From the NCBI RefSeq assembly GCF_000710035.2, contig NZ_JMJJ01000006.1:62001-126000 (forward strand): 64,000 nt of DNA, in the 5' to 3' direction. Position 1 is the first letter of the stretch. Each line of letters opens with the position of its first letter. This DNA is from Pantoea ananatis LMG 2665. GTDB taxonomy: Bacteria > Pseudomonadota > Gammaproteobacteria > Enterobacterales > Enterobacteriaceae. The notes below the pieces were generated by a model that was not told the origin of the DNA, did no database searches, and saw only the letters and a program-made list of their open reading frames with translations. The translations under genes and the position numbers were made by a program. This document shows positions 1 to 13,071 of this stretch, piece by piece.

Positions 1-62
1 CCTCCGCTTACATCCCACTTTTAGCATCGCCTTTTGTCGCCAAAGATGTAAGGAAATAAACG

Positions 63-540
63 ATGACTGACTCTTCTCAATCCGAACCGCTTAAGGTCGG
101 ACCGGGCGCTTACCTGGCCTTGCTGTTTGCCATGGTGTTTTTCTCCGGTCTGCCTGGCGGAAAAGAGTGGTATGGCGTGTTTGACTTCACCACATTAAAC
201 GGGGCATTCGGAAAAGTGGTATCCGGTGTCAGTCTTCAAACCGACACCCTGGATGTCGCGCAAAGCGCCTTTCGGGGAAAAGGCGGTTATGGGGCAATGG
301 ATGGGTTCCTGTTCGCATTTGGCTTGATCCCTGCTGTTATGTTTGCATTAGGCATGATCAACGTGCTTGAGCACTACGGCGCACTTCGTGCAGCCCGTAA
401 GCTACTTACCCCGCTACTGCGGCCTCTGATGGGGATCCCAGGCTCAACCGGGCTGGCCATGATTGGGAGTCTGCAAAGCACGGATGTTGGCGCATCATTA
501 ACCCGCGTACTGGCTGATGAAGGGCAGATCACGGAAAGGC
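63..540 (+). pseudogene. Truncated nucleoside-recognition (Gate) domain membrane protein
   Basis: The first ~158 residues resemble the YjiH-type nucleoside-recognition/Gate membrane proteins: a hydrophobic N-terminal segment (about residues 15-30), a second around 80-100, and a conserved stretch with PLMGIPGSTGLAMIGSLQST followed by DVGASLTR. A ribosome site (AAGGA) precedes the ATG at 63. The similarity stops at about base 535-540. From there the frame reads eight unrelated residues and a stop at 566, because the downstream DNA belongs to an M20 peptidase in another frame. I recall family members as roughly 220-230 residues, so about a third is missing. Assignment to YjiH is from memory of the family. 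The truncation is seen directly. Confidence 0.7.
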
Positions 541-1125
541 ATGGCGCGGTATCGGCTGAATTTTAGCGGCGTTGCTGCGCATTCGGGCAACGATCCCGAT
601 AAAGGCCGTTCAGCCATCAACGTACTGGCGTACAGCGTCATTGCCGTTGCGAACCTGGCCGATCCCGCACAGGGCACAACGGTAAACACCGGCGTGATCT
701 CAGGCGGGGACGCGGCAAATATTGTGCCAGACCACGCAGAGATGATCGTAGACGTGCGCTTTCAGCTTAACGCTGAGTTTGAGCGGGTCAACATGGCGAT
801 GAAAGCCCTTGCGCATTCTGAGGCGGAGCCCGGCGTAACGACGCAGGTTACCCAGCAGGCTTACACGCCTGCCATGACGCCAGATGCTAAAACAGAAGCG
901 CTAATGCAGATCGTCGAGCAAGCCGGGCAAACAGAAGACATTGAGATTAGCTGGCAGGCTGTAGGCGGGGGCTCAGATGCCAACCATACCGCCGCAGTGG
1001 GCACGCCCTCACTGGATGGGTTTGGCCCCATCGGCGCAAATTTTCATAGCCCGTCTGAATATATGGAACTGAACAGCATTGAACCGCGCATTCGTTTACT
1101 GAAACGCATCATTCAGTCGCTGTAA
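535..1125 (+). pseudogene. C-terminal half of an M20-family metallopeptidase (5'-truncated)
   Basis: About 195 residues match the dimerisation domain and C-terminal catalytic part of M20 carboxypeptidase-G2-like peptidases: GVAAHSG near the start, GVISGGDAANIVPDHAEMIVD, then GGGSDANHTAA and DGFGPIGANFHSPSEY. The last two blocks carry a metal ligand (final His) and the bimetal-site region. The N-terminal catalytic half, with the HxD and EE motifs, is absent; whole enzymes are about 375-400 residues. An in-frame ATG at 517 could start a fragment, but no Shine-Dalgarno site is evident and the active site would be incomplete. The gene lies in a different frame from the membrane-protein remnant it is fused to, so no chimeric protein is made. 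Confidence 0.75.
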
Positions 1126-1135
1126 TGCTGTGGCT

Positions 1136-1167
1136 GCACAGGCTGCGGTCAGCGCCGCGACCTGTGC
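1136..1167. terminator. Stem-loop between convergent genes
   Basis: GCACAGG (1136-1142) pairs with CCTGTGC (1161-1167), and an inner TGCGG/CCGCG extends the stem. It lies just after the M20 remnant stop and just before the end of the convergent EEP-family gene. No T-run follows on either strand, so intrinsic termination is uncertain. Confidence 0.4.
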
Positions 1168-1182
1168 CGTCTATACCTCGGA

Positions 1183-2298
1183 CTAGATCTTCAGGTCCAC
1201 CCAGACTGCCGCATGATCCGAGGCGGCATTCACCTCTTTTTTCAGTTCGGGATAGGTTTCCCATTTTACCGGGCTCACGCCTGGCCACATCCCTTTGCGC
1301 CATACGCCGCCCTTTTCCACTTTTTTCCACAGCGCGGGGGACAGTAAAATGTAGTCAATTTTATTACTGGCGCTGCAGCCGCCCCAGGTTCCTGGATAGC
1401 CGCCGTTATCAAATTTTTCATGGGTGAAGATATCTTTCAGATCGGTTTCTTTCAGCAGAGGTGCCAGCGCCTCGCTGTCCGGCGTATCGTTAAAGTCTCC
1501 GGTGATAGCAATCAGCGTTTGTCCCTCTTTAATTCGCTGCTGATAAATTGCCTTCACCCGTTCGGCCTGCAGTTTACGGCGGGCGTCGGAAAGCGTTTTG
1601 GCACCGTAGCCTTTGCTTTTAAAATGGTTAACCAGCACGTGCAGGGTTTGTCCATCGGGTAGCGGAATCGCAAATTCGGGACAGTCGCGCGAGAAAATCA
1701 GGTCGCCCTGCTTATCCTTATCATCAACGTGGCTGCGAATGGTGTCGATTGCGAAGCCTGCTCCTGTCATCAGGCCAACATCAATGCCCCGCTCATCGTT
1801 GCCGTCAATCACCATGACGTGGCCAAAAGGCGTTCCCTGGCGCGCAGGCAGCATGGCGTTATTAAATTCCAGTAAAGCGGGCCGGCTTTCTGCCTCAACA
1901 ACGGTCAAAATATCTGCCTTGAGGTCAATCATGACCTGCGCTGTTAATCCCATAGCTATTTCATCTACCGGCGCACGCCGCAGTTCCAGCGAACCGACCC
2001 AGTCGGCGCGTCCTGCGGCAATAATCTTTATTCCGCTGTTGTCTGTGGGGCGGGTCAACAGCTTGCCCCGGTTACGCCGCAGGATAACAAAGGGGCCGGT
2101 ATCTGACTTTTGCAGCCCCAGCGCCTCCATCAATTCCACCATTTGCTTCTTAGTCGCATCGCTGTATTCCACCTGCCCCAGCAGTGCATTCAGTTGGGCG
2201 AATTTTTCCAGCGTCGGTTTGCCCTCACGCCATTCGTTTTGGTTCATTGCTCTGGCGCGATCGAACAGGTTTTCCACGTTATAAGAAGCCAGTCTCAT
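1183..2298 (-). CDS. Endonuclease/exonuclease/phosphatase (EEP) family protein
   Basis: A 371-residue protein of the Mg-dependent EEP fold (exonuclease III/DNase I/phosphatase superfamily). Family motifs seen: the N-terminal SYNVENLFD, a metal-binding TVVEAES around residue 135, VNHFKSKG, the catalytic ITGDFNDTPDS around 265, NKIDYILLSP near 315, and SDHAAVWVDL at the end. The ATG at 2298 follows a purine-rich site (GGGGGA). I cannot identify the substrate; nuclease, phosphatase or phosphodiesterase are all possible. There is no obvious signal peptide. The gene stands alone between the deletion remnant and eno and is not part of the conserved E. coli gene order here, so it is accessory. Confidence 0.8.
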   Translation of the reverse strand: MRLASYNVENLFDRARAMNQNEWREGKPTLEKFAQLNALLGQVEYSDATKKQMVELMEALGLQKSDTGPFVILRRNRGKLLTRPTDNSGIKIIAAGRADWVGSLELRRAPVDEIAMGLTAQVMIDLKADILTVVEAESRPALLEFNNAMLPARQGTPFGHVMVIDGNDERGIDVGLMTGAGFAIDTIRSHVDDKDKQGDLIFSRDCPEFAIPLPDGQTLHVLVNHFKSKGYGAKTLSDARRKLQAERVKAIYQQRIKEGQTLIAITGDFNDTPDSEALAPLLKETDLKDIFTHEKFDNGGYPGTWGGCSASNKIDYILLSPALWKKVEKGGVWRKGMWPGVSPVKWETYPELKKEVNAASDHAAVWVDLKI

Positions 2299-2331
2299 GC
2301 GTTTCCCCCTTCTGCCTGTCAGAAATATGAA

Positions 2332-2387
2332 CCTGAAGCGCGTGCTTCAGGCCAGCGGTAAGGTGCGAGGTCAGCCCGGCGCACCTT
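2332..2387. repeat. Two adjacent inverted repeats in the EEP-gene/eno interval
   Basis: CCTGAAGC-GCGT-GCTTCAGG (2332-2351) is followed by AAGGTGCG ... CGCACCTT (2360-2367 with 2380-2387). Neither has a T-run. They lie upstream of the EEP-family gene and beyond the eno terminator. Function unknown; they could be folded leader RNA or a REP-like element. Confidence 0.4.
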
Positions 2388-2483
2388 GCTCGTTATTCAG
2401 TGTCGGTGGGTTTTATTAAGAACGGATGTAAACAGCATAGACGTCGCGCAAAAAGATGGCGGAAGCTGCATAAGGTCCGGGCA

Positions 2484-2510
2484 TAAAAAAACCCGCCACG
2501 TGGGCGGGTT
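2484..2510 (-). terminator. Rho-independent terminator of eno
   Basis: Read on the minus strand, AACCCGCC-CACG-TGGCGGGTT is followed by a run of seven T. It lies 28 bases beyond the eno stop codon. Confidence 0.9.
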
Positions 2511-2537
2511 ATGATCAGAAGTCAGACGGCAGTAAAC

Positions 2538-3854
<1,317 letters not shown>

Positions 3855-3875
3855 TTAGTCAATCCTAAGACAAAG

Positions 3876-3898
3876 AACGCGCGAAAAGTTCGCGCGTT
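3876..3898 (-). other. Perfect 10-bp stem-loop in the pyrG-eno spacer
   Basis: AACGCGCGAA (3876-3885), loop AAG, TTCGCGCGTT (3889-3898). On the minus strand it is followed by CTTTGTCTT, a poor T-tract. It lies between the pyrG stop and the eno start, so it could be a leaky terminator, an RNA-processing site or a 3' protective hairpin that tunes eno relative to pyrG. Confidence 0.6.
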
Positions 3899-3909
3899 GT
3901 TCGTTAAAC

Positions 3910-5562
<1,653 letters not shown>

Positions 5563-5601
5563 TTAGGTTTAAAGACGGTGGAATAACCAGGACGGGAAAA
5601 C

Positions 5602-5630
5602 AGTATACTGGAAACCGCTATCAGCCACAA
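5602..5630 (-). promoter_or_regulatory. Candidate sigma-70 promoter for pyrG
   Basis: On the minus strand: -35 TTGTGG (5625-5630), a 17-base spacer, -10 TATACT (5602-5607), about 50 bases before the pyrG ATG. Prediction from hexamers and spacing only. Confidence 0.6.
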
Positions 5631-5776
5631 TTGATGAATCACATCCCTCTCCCAAAGCATTGCTGCGGGTAACATAGCGGATAGCGGTAAACAAAATTTT
5701 GACCTGCGTCACAAATCTGACGTCAGGCTGAATCGAGTAAGCTCGAGCGCACACTTTATGCGCGGTGCAGGAATAA

Positions 5777-6565
5777 TCAGCTTTTTTCCGTTGCCTTTAC
5801 CTGCTGCCAGGCGGCCTCCATCTGTTCCAGCGTCGCCCCCGGCATTGTCAGGCCCTGCGCGCTGATAATAGCTTCTACCGCGCGGAAACGTCGCTCAAAC
5901 TTGTCGTTGGCTTTCTGCAGCGCCGTTTCGGCCTTGCTGCCCAAATGACGAGAGAGGTTAACGGTCGCAAACAGGAGATCGCCAATCTCTTCTTCCAGCT
6001 TTTGAGGATCGATAACGCTTTGCTGCGCTTCATGCATGACTTCGTCAATCTCTTCATGCACCTTATCGACCACCGGCCCCAGTGTGCTCCAGTCGAAGCC
6101 CACGTTGTGGCATCGTTTCTGAATTTTATGGGCGCGCATCAGGGCTGGCAGGGCTTTGGGAATATCGTCCAGCGCGGAGTGCTGCGCTTTTTCTGCCCGT
6201 TCGGCGCTTTTAATCGCTTCCCAGTTTTTTAACACGTCTGCGCTGTTCTCTGCCGTGCCGTCCGCAAAAATGTGTGGATGGCGGCGTTCCAGCTTGTCAC
6301 TTATTGCATGGCAGATATCATCAAAATTAAAACGCCCCTGCTCCTGGGCCATCTGGGCATAAAACACCACCTGAAACAGCAAATCGCCCAGCTCCCCCCG
6401 CAGATCGTCGAAGTCCTCGCGCTGGATGGCGTCCAGCACTTCATAGGTTTCTTCCAGCGTGTAAGGCGCGATAGTGGCAAAGGTCTGCTCGCGATCCCAC
6501 GGGCAACCCTGCTGCGGATCGCGCAGGGTTTTCATAATGCCCAGCAGGCGATCAATTGACGTCAT
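5777..6565 (-). CDS. mazG: Nucleoside triphosphate pyrophosphohydrolase MazG
   Basis: A 262-residue all-alpha NTP pyrophosphatase that hydrolyses NTPs to NMP and pyrophosphate, counted as house-cleaning and linked to lowering ppGpp during starvation. Two MazG repeats are visible, each with the metal-binding EExxE...D pattern: LEETYEVLDAI ... GELGDLLFQVVFYAQ (about 33-65) and EEIDEVMHEAQ ... EEEIGDLLFATVN (about 170-200). The ATG at 6565 is chosen because MTSIDRLLGIM matches the family N-terminus and an AAGGA site lies upstream. The frame runs 23 codons further upstream without support. It sits directly downstream of relA, the usual relA-mazG pairing. Confidence 0.95.
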   Translation of the reverse strand: MTSIDRLLGIMKTLRDPQQGCPWDREQTFATIAPYTLEETYEVLDAIQREDFDDLRGELGDLLFQVVFYAQMAQEQGRFNFDDICHAISDKLERRHPHIFADGTAENSADVLKNWEAIKSAERAEKAQHSALDDIPKALPALMRAHKIQKRCHNVGFDWSTLGPVVDKVHEEIDEVMHEAQQSVIDPQKLEEEIGDLLFATVNLSRHLGSKAETALQKANDKFERRFRAVEAIISAQGLTMPGATLEQMEAAWQQVKATEKS

Positions 6566-6657
6566 AGGGAAATCCTTCAGGTGTTCAGTTGGCATAACAG
6601 CGGTGATAAAAGCAGCCAGGCGCACGTCGGTCAAGACATGCGCCTGATAACGGACGA

Positions 6658-8889
6658 TTAGTGCAGGCGGCGGGCATCAATAATGTCAGGCACCTGATTC
6701 AGGCGAGACAGCACGCGTCCCAGGACCTGGTGGTTATAAATCTCGATGTCCATATCAATGGTGGCGAGCTGTTTTTTGGTATCGCTGCGGCTTGAAACGC
6801 CCAGGACGTTAACCTTCTCATTCGCGAGGATGGTGGTGATATCGCGTAACAGCCCGCTACGATCGTTGGCCGTCACCCTTACGACCAGCGAGTAGCCGCT
6901 GGAGTAGCTTTCGCCCCATACGGCATCCACAATGCGCTCGGGCGCGGTGGAAATCAGCTCAGACAGCTGGTCGCAATCGGCGCGGTGAATCGAAATGCCC
7001 CGTCCGTGCGTGATAAAACCCACGATGTCGTCACCCGGAATCGGCTGACAGCAGCGTGCAATATGGTGCATCAGGTTGCCCACGCCTTCCACGACCACAC
7101 GGCCGCTCTCTTTGCGTGACGTTGGCGCATGCGATTTTTGTGTGAGCTGGCGCAGGGCTTCACGATCCTGCTCTTCCGCCGTCGGCTTATTGAGCTTCGC
7201 CTGCAGGAAATTCACCATCTGATGAAGGCGAATGTCCCCCCCGCCGATGGCAGCCAGCAACTCGTCCAGCGAGGTAACGTTATAGCGCGGCAGCAGCAGT
7301 TTCTCGGCTTCACGCAGGCTGATATCCATCTGATTCAGCTCGTTATCCAGAATCTGACGACCGGCAAGAATGTTTTTATCGCGATCCTGCTTGCGGAACC
7401 AGTTATGAATCTTGGCGCGGCCTCGGCTGGTGGTGATGAACCCCAGGTTAGGGTTCAGCCAGTCACGACTCGGATTCGGCTGTTTTTGGGTGATGACTTC
7501 CACCTGATCGCCCATCTGCAGCTGATAGGTGAAGGGCACAATGCGGCCACCAATCTTGGCACCGATGCAGCGGTGACCGATATCGCTGTGAATGTGGTAA
7601 GCGAAATCCAGCGGGGTAGAACCTGCCGGCAAATCGACCACGTCCCCTTTTGGCGTAAAGACATAGACGCGGTCGTCAAATACCTGGCTGCGCACCTCTT
7701 CCAGCAGCTCGCCGGAATCCGCCATCTCTTCCTGCCATGAGATCAGCTTACGTAGCCAGGCAATGCGCTCTTCGTGACCTGCCGCGCCGCGCGCATGGCT
7801 GGACGACGGCCCTTCTTTGTATTTCCAGTGCGCGGCGACGCCCAGCTCAGCGTCCTCATGCATCTGGCGGGTACGGATCTGGATCTCGACGGTTTTGCCC
7901 TCGGGCCCCAGAACCACGGTATGAATAGACTGATAGCCGTTAGGTTTGGGGTTGGCGACATAGTCGTCGAACTCGTTGGGCAGGTGGCGATACAGCGTGT
8001 GCACCGTGCCCAGCGCGCCGTAGCAGTCCTGCAGTCGCTCGGCGACAATACGCACCGCGCGAACATCAAATAGCTCATCAAACGCCAGCGACTTCTTCTG
8101 CATCTTGCGCCAGATGCTGTAGATATGTTTAGGACGGCCGTACACTTCGGCCCGCACGCCCTCTTTTGCCATCTCTTTGCGCAGATTATCGACAAAGTTA
8201 TCGATGTACTGCTCACGGTCGATGCGGCGCTCGTGCAGCAGCTTAGCAATGCGCTTGTACTCGTCGGGATGCAGGTAGCGGAAGCAGTAATCTTCCAGCT
8301 CCCACTTAAGCTGACCGATGCCCAGGCGGTTCGCCAGCGGGGCATAAATATTGGTGCTCTCTTTCGCCGCCAGTACGCGTTCATCTTCCGGCGCGTCTTT
8401 AACTTCGCGCAGGTTCATGATGCGCTCAGCCAACTTCAGCACCACGCAGCGAAAATCTTCCACCATGGCGAGCAACATACGGCGGACATTATCCACCTGC
8501 TCAGAAGCCATTGAATCGTTATGAATGGCTTTCAGCTGACGAATGGCGTCCATATCGCGGACCCCGTGCACCAGCGAAACGATGCCCGGACCGACGGTTT
8601 TTTCCAGCTCTTCTTCGCTGACCACTTCGTCATTCGCGAGCGGGAAAATCAATGCGGCGCACAGGCTTTCGATATCCATGCTGAGCATCGAGAGAATTTC
8701 CACCATCTCGATGCCGCGCCACAGCAGCAGCGACTGGTGAGGATGCCCCTGAGTCTGCGCTTCACAATAGCGCCAGGTTTCAGCAAGGCGATCACAGGAA
8801 TGCGGGTTAGCAACGCCAAGACTGGCGATCCACTGGTCAAGGGCAAACTCCCCTTCCGTATTTAAATGCGCACTTCTGACCGCAACCAT
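6658..8889 (-). CDS. relA: GTP pyrophosphokinase ((p)ppGpp synthetase I)
   Basis: A 743-residue ribosome-associated RelA that makes (p)ppGpp from ATP and GTP/GDP when uncharged tRNA enters the A site. Domains seen in order: an N-terminal pseudo-hydrolase domain that lacks the HD metal pair of SpoT (IFPLANDEVV instead); the synthetase domain with YGRPKHIYSIWRKMQKK, FDVRAVRIV and NGYQSIHTVV (about 235-340); a TGS domain (VYVFTPKGDVVDLPAGSTP, about 405); a zinc-finger/conserved-Cys region around HHIARCCQPIPGD; and a C-terminal ACT domain (LVVRVTANDRSGLLRDI). The start has a good AGGAG site. It follows rlmD by 32 bases and precedes mazG. Confidence 0.97.
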   Translation of the reverse strand: MVAVRSAHLNTEGEFALDQWIASLGVANPHSCDRLAETWRYCEAQTQGHPHQSLLLWRGIEMVEILSMLSMDIESLCAALIFPLANDEVVSEEELEKTVGPGIVSLVHGVRDMDAIRQLKAIHNDSMASEQVDNVRRMLLAMVEDFRCVVLKLAERIMNLREVKDAPEDERVLAAKESTNIYAPLANRLGIGQLKWELEDYCFRYLHPDEYKRIAKLLHERRIDREQYIDNFVDNLRKEMAKEGVRAEVYGRPKHIYSIWRKMQKKSLAFDELFDVRAVRIVAERLQDCYGALGTVHTLYRHLPNEFDDYVANPKPNGYQSIHTVVLGPEGKTVEIQIRTRQMHEDAELGVAAHWKYKEGPSSSHARGAAGHEERIAWLRKLISWQEEMADSGELLEEVRSQVFDDRVYVFTPKGDVVDLPAGSTPLDFAYHIHSDIGHRCIGAKIGGRIVPFTYQLQMGDQVEVITQKQPNPSRDWLNPNLGFITTSRGRAKIHNWFRKQDRDKNILAGRQILDNELNQMDISLREAEKLLLPRYNVTSLDELLAAIGGGDIRLHQMVNFLQAKLNKPTAEEQDREALRQLTQKSHAPTSRKESGRVVVEGVGNLMHHIARCCQPIPGDDIVGFITHGRGISIHRADCDQLSELISTAPERIVDAVWGESYSSGYSLVVRVTANDRSGLLRDITTILANEKVNVLGVSSRSDTKKQLATIDMDIEIYNHQVLGRVLSRLNQVPDIIDARRLH

Positions 8890-8921
8890 ATCCTCTCCTG
8901 CACAGCGCCCCTGCCGGACAC

Positions 8922-10241
8922 TTATATTTTTTTTCTGAACAGCACCATGGATTCGAGATGACGGGTATGAGGAAACATATCCAGCATCGCGACCCTTTCC
9001 AATTGGTAACCCGCTGACAGCAATGTTTCACTGTCACGTGCGAGTGTCACAGGATTACACGAAACATAGACCACGCATTCTGGCGATAATTTGACGACAT
9101 GTGCCATGACACCTGCCGCCCCAGCGCGAGCCGGATCGAGTAATACCTTGTTAAATCCCTGCATAGCCCAGGGCTGGCGCGAAACATCTTCTTCCAGATT
9201 ATGCTGGAAGAATTTGACGTTTTTTAGCGCATTCACGTCAGCATTATACTCTGCCTGCTGCACTAATGCTGCAACGCCCTCCACACCCACGGCACTTTGT
9301 ACCGATTTTCCTACAGGAAGCGTAAAGTTTCCCATGCCGCAAAACAGATCCAGCACCCGATCTTCAGGTTGCAAATCCAGCCACGCAATGGCCTTCGCCA
9401 CCATCTGCTGATTCACCGTATCGTTGACCTGAATAAAATCCTTTGGACTGAAGATTAGCTCAAGCTGGTGAGAATGATAAAACGGCTGCCGATCGCCAGA
9501 TTCGCGCAGCGTCTCGCTTCCATCATCCAGAAACAGCATCAGTTGGTGCTGATGCGAAAAACGTTCCAGTTTTGCAATATCATCGGTACTTAATGCATCG
9601 AGATGGCGCAATAACAGCACCGGGCCGTTGTCAGCCAGCACCAGCTCAACATGACCTAAGCGTTTGACAGCATTAAGCATAGTGAGACAATTGCGCAGCG
9701 GAATAATCAGCGCTTCAAGCTGGGGCACCATGATGGGGCACTGCTGGATATCGACGAGATCGTTGGTGGCCGCCTGGCGAAACCCCATCAGCAACTGCTG
9801 TGTTTTGTTCTGCCACTGCAGGCCAAGCCTGACGCGGCGACGGTAGCCCCAGGCCGGTCCGGCAATGATCTCATCAACCGCCACCGGCTGGTTCGCTGCC
9901 TGGGTCAACATCCGTGCCAGCGCACGTGATTTACTTTGCTGTTGTAACGCCTCGTCGGCATGCTGCTGCTGACAACCGCCACAGCGGCTAAAATGGGGAC
10001 AGCGCGGCGCAACCCGTGAAGGACTGTGGTTAAGCAGGCGCACCGCTTTCGCTCTGGCATACTGGCGTTTATCCTCCAGCAGGGTGACCTCGGCCTGCTC
10101 TCCGGGCAGCGCGCCCGAGACAAACAGGGTTTTGCCCTTGTAGCGGGCAACGCCCTGACCAAACGGGTCGAGGTCTTCAATGGTGACGGTGATCCGTTGT
10201 TGGGTCGTCACACGCTGTTTTGCGGAGTAAAATTGCGCCAT
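8922..10241 (-). CDS. rlmD: 23S rRNA m5U1939 methyltransferase
   Basis: A 439-residue SAM-dependent RNA methyltransferase (RumA/RlmD) that makes m5U at position 1939 of 23S rRNA. Seen: an N-terminal TRAM domain ([21 protein letters not shown]); a 4Fe-4S cluster motif [10 protein letters not shown] near residue 85, with a fourth Cys in QQCPIMVP; the SAM pocket [24 protein letters not shown]; and the catalytic Cys in [12 protein letters not shown]. The gene is divergent from barA across 86 bases and lies immediately upstream of relA. Confidence 0.96.
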   Translation of the reverse strand: MAQFYSAKQRVTTQQRITVTIEDLDPFGQGVARYKGKTLFVSGALPGEQAEVTLLEDKRQYARAKAVRLLNHSPSRVAPRCPHFSRCGGCQQQHADEALQQQSKSRALARMLTQAANQPVAVDEIIAGPAWGYRRRVRLGLQWQNKTQQLLMGFRQAATNDLVDIQQCPIMVPQLEALIIPLRNCLTMLNAVKRLGHVELVLADNGPVLLLRHLDALSTDDIAKLERFSHQHQLMLFLDDGSETLRESGDRQPFYHSHQLELIFSPKDFIQVNDTVNQQMVAKAIAWLDLQPEDRVLDLFCGMGNFTLPVGKSVQSAVGVEGVAALVQQAEYNADVNALKNVKFFQHNLEEDVSRQPWAMQGFNKVLLDPARAGAAGVMAHVVKLSPECVVYVSCNPVTLARDSETLLSAGYQLERVAMLDMFPHTRHLESMVLFRKKI

Positions 10242-10327
10242 AGTGTGGTTCTTTCTCTTTAAGATTCGATGTGCACAAGGTTCAGCAGATGCACAGGGAC
10301 GTTCATGCCGGACAGCAGGCGACTATT

Positions 10328-13057
10328 ATGACCAAATACAGCCTGCGGGCGCGAATGATGATTTTAATTTTGGCTCCAACGTTGATGGTTGGGTTACTGC
10401 TCAGCTCATTTTTTGTCGTGCATCGTTATAATGAGCTGCAGCGCCAGGTCATCGATGCCGGGGCCAATATCATCGAACCGCTGGCGGTTTCTACCGAATA
10501 CAGCATGACATGGCACAATCGTGACGCGCTGCGTGAACTGGTCAGTTTACTGCATCGCCGCCATTCCGGGATCGTGCGCGCCATCTCCGTTTTCGACGAT
10601 AATAATCAGCTTTATGTCACCTCTAATAATCACCAAAACCTGAGTCTGGAAAGCAAGCAGGCTATTCGCGCGCTGCCTGAGGATGTGTCCGTTGAAGGCA
10701 GTGGCAACCTGCTGATCTTACGCAAGCCGATTATCTCTGAACGTTACGCCGTGGATGAGCTGCCGGGTCAGGATGCCAAACCCGCAGGTAACCCGTTGGG
10801 CTATGTGGCGATAGAGCTGGATCTGCAATCCGTGCGCTTACAGCAATATCGGGAAGTTTTTATTGCTACCCTGATGCTGCTGTTCTGCCTGTGTATTGCC
10901 ATGCTGTTTGCCTATCGCCTGATGCGGGACGTCACCGGCCCTATTCGTAATATGGTTAGCACCGTTGACCGAATTCGTCGTGGACAACTGGACAGCCGGG
11001 TTGAAGGCCATATGCTGGGTGAATTGAGTATCCTGAAAAACGGTATCAACGCGATGGCGATGTCGCTCACCGCCTATCACGAAGAGATGCAGCACAATAT
11101 CGATCAGGCCACATGGGACCTGCGGGAAACGCTGGAGCAGTTGGAGATTCAGAACGTCGAGCTGGATCTGGCCAAAAAGCGCGCGCAGGAAGCCGCCCGT
11201 ATCAAATCCGAATTTCTGGCAAATATGTCGCATGAGTTGCGTACGCCGCTTAATGGCGTGCTGGGCTTTACCCGTCAGATGTTGAAAACGCCGCTGCGCA
11301 CCACGCAGCGCGACTACATGCTGACCATTGAGCGCTCGGCCAACAATCTCCTGTCCATCATTAATGACGTGCTTGATTTTTCCAGACTGGAAGCCGGCAA
11401 GCTGATGCTGGAGTCCATTCCCTTTCCGTTGCGCGCCACCCTGGATGAAACCCTGGTTTTGCTGGCCCCATCCGCCCATGAGAAGGGGCTGGAGTTGACC
11501 GTGGTCTGCGATAACAGCGTGCCGGACAACGTGATTGGCGATGCGCTCCGCCTGCAGCAGATCCTGATCAACCTGATGGGCAACGCGATTAAATTTACCG
11601 AAAAAGGGACCATCAATTTACGGGTAGAACAGCACACGATTACGGCGACGCATGTTGAACTGGAGATTCAGGTTCGCGACACAGGCATTGGCATTTCTGA
11701 AGAGCAGCAGGCCCAGCTGTTTCAGGCCTTTCGCCAGGCGGATGCCAGCATTTCCCGCCGCCACGGAGGATCGGGGCTGGGCCTGGTCATTACCCAAAAA
11801 CTGGTAAGGGAAATGAACGGGGAGATCACCTTCGTCAGCCGTCAGAACCACGGCTCCACCTTTTGGGTGCGCGTTAAACTGGACCTCAATCCCAATGCAC
11901 CGAGTATGCCTCGAGTGCTGGATGCACTGTCGAACACGCGCATGGCCTATGTGGAGGCGAACCCCGACGTCGCCAGCGCGGTGGTAGAGATTTTAGGTGC
12001 CACGCCGTTGCAGGTTGAGCACAGTTTAACCCTGGAGGGTCTGAGCCAGTCGCGCTATCCCATTGTGTTAATGGCCATGCCGGTCAACGCCAGCCAGCCG
12101 CAGGTGCTTGAGGACAGGCTGATCCATACGCTTTTGGAGCGCGCCGACCAGGTCATTATGGCGCTGCCGAGTCCGATGATGTTACTGGCCGATGAGCTGA
12201 AAGTGCGTGGCATTGATGGCTGCATCGCAAAACCCGTCTCGCAGACGCGCCTGTTGCCGATGCTGCTGGAGCTGCATGCCCGTCACAGCAGCGAACTATC
12301 GGCCTCACCGCGTCTGCCGCTGACCGTGATGGCCGTGGACGACAATCCCGCTAACCTCAAGCTGATTGGGGCGCTGCTGGAAGAGCAGGTTCAACACATC
12401 GTACTGTGCAATAATGCGGAGCAGGCCATCCGTGTGGCCCACAGGCAAGTGCTGGACGTGATCTTAATGGATATACAAATGCCCGATATTGATGGCATTC
12501 GGGCCAGCGAGATCATCCGCACGCTGCCCAACCACGCAACCACCCCGATAGTCGCCGTCACCGCCCACGCTATTGACGGTGAACGCGAACATCTTATCCG
12601 GGCCGGCATGAACGACTACCTGGCGAAGCCTATTGATGAAAACAAGCTCGCTCAGGTCCTGGCCCGCTATATGCCCAGCCCGAGCACCACGGCGCCCGAG
12701 ATCCCCCCAATATTACCCACGCTGGACTGGAAGCTGGCATTACGCCAGGCAGCGAATAAGCCGGATCTGGCGCGGGATTTACTCCGAATGCTGTTGGCAT
12801 TCCTGCCGGAAGTGCACGGTAAAATGGCGCAGTTTATCGCCGACAACGACGCGACCTCCCTGCGTGAGATCATTCATAAACTTCACGGCAGCGCCAGCTA
12901 CAGCGGCGTCCCGCGGATGAAACAACTGTGCCGTAAGCTTGAGAAAGAGCTTCATCAGGCAAGCGATATCGAAGCGCTGGAGCCGGAACTGCTGGAGCTT
13001 CAGGATGAAATGGAGAACGTCGCCAGACAGGCACGGCGCATCCTCTCCATGCCTTAG
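10328..13057 (+). CDS. barA: Hybrid sensor histidine kinase BarA
   Basis: A 909-residue inner-membrane tripartite sensor kinase that phosphorylates the response regulator UvrY, which drives transcription of the CsrB/CsrC RNAs. In order: TM1 (about 12-32), periplasmic sensor, TM2 (about 178-196), HAMP linker (about 200-250), coiled coil, HisKA with the phospho-acceptor His302 in [12 protein letters not shown], HATPase_c (N box [14 protein letters not shown] boxes RDTGIGI and GSGLGLVI), a degenerate receiver-like region, a receiver with Asp715 in [11 protein letters not shown], and a C-terminal Hpt with His853 in [11 protein letters not shown]. The ATG at 10328 ([11 protein letters not shown]) is chosen by family N-terminus; the frame extends 19 codons upstream. 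uvrY is not in the window. Confidence 0.96.
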   Translation: MTKYSLRARMMILILAPTLMVGLLLSSFFVVHRYNELQRQVIDAGANIIEPLAVSTEYSMTWHNRDALRELVSLLHRRHSGIVRAISVFDDNNQLYVTSNNHQNLSLESKQAIRALPEDVSVEGSGNLLILRKPIISERYAVDELPGQDAKPAGNPLGYVAIELDLQSVRLQQYREVFIATLMLLFCLCIAMLFAYRLMRDVTGPIRNMVSTVDRIRRGQLDSRVEGHMLGELSILKNGINAMAMSLTAYHEEMQHNIDQATWDLRETLEQLEIQNVELDLAKKRAQEAARIKSEFLANMSHELRTPLNGVLGFTRQMLKTPLRTTQRDYMLTIERSANNLLSIINDVLDFSRLEAGKLMLESIPFPLRATLDETLVLLAPSAHEKGLELTVVCDNSVPDNVIGDALRLQQILINLMGNAIKFTEKGTINLRVEQHTITATHVELEIQVRDTGIGISEEQQAQLFQAFRQADASISRRHGGSGLGLVITQKLVREMNGEITFVSRQNHGSTFWVRVKLDLNPNAPSMPRVLDALSNTRMAYVEANPDVASAVVEILGATPLQVEHSLTLEGLSQSRYPIVLMAMPVNASQPQVLEDRLIHTLLERADQVIMALPSPMMLLADELKVRGIDGCIAKPVSQTRLLPMLLELHARHSSELSASPRLPLTVMAVDDNPANLKLIGALLEEQVQHIVLCNNAEQAIRVAHRQVLDVILMDIQMPDIDGIRASEIIRTLPNHATTPIVAVTAHAIDGEREHLIRAGMNDYLAKPIDENKLAQVLARYMPSPSTTAPEIPPILPTLDWKLALRQAANKPDLARDLLRMLLAFLPEVHGKMAQFIADNDATSLREIIHKLHGSASYSGVPRMKQLCRKLEKELHQASDIEALEPELLELQDEMENVARQARRILSMP

Positions 13058-13071
13058 CCGGGCATACTGCG

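Noticed and set aside
5569..5754. A 61-codon minus-strand frame in the pyrG-mazG gap
   Set aside because: It spans the predicted pyrG promoter, has no ribosome site and no family resemblance.
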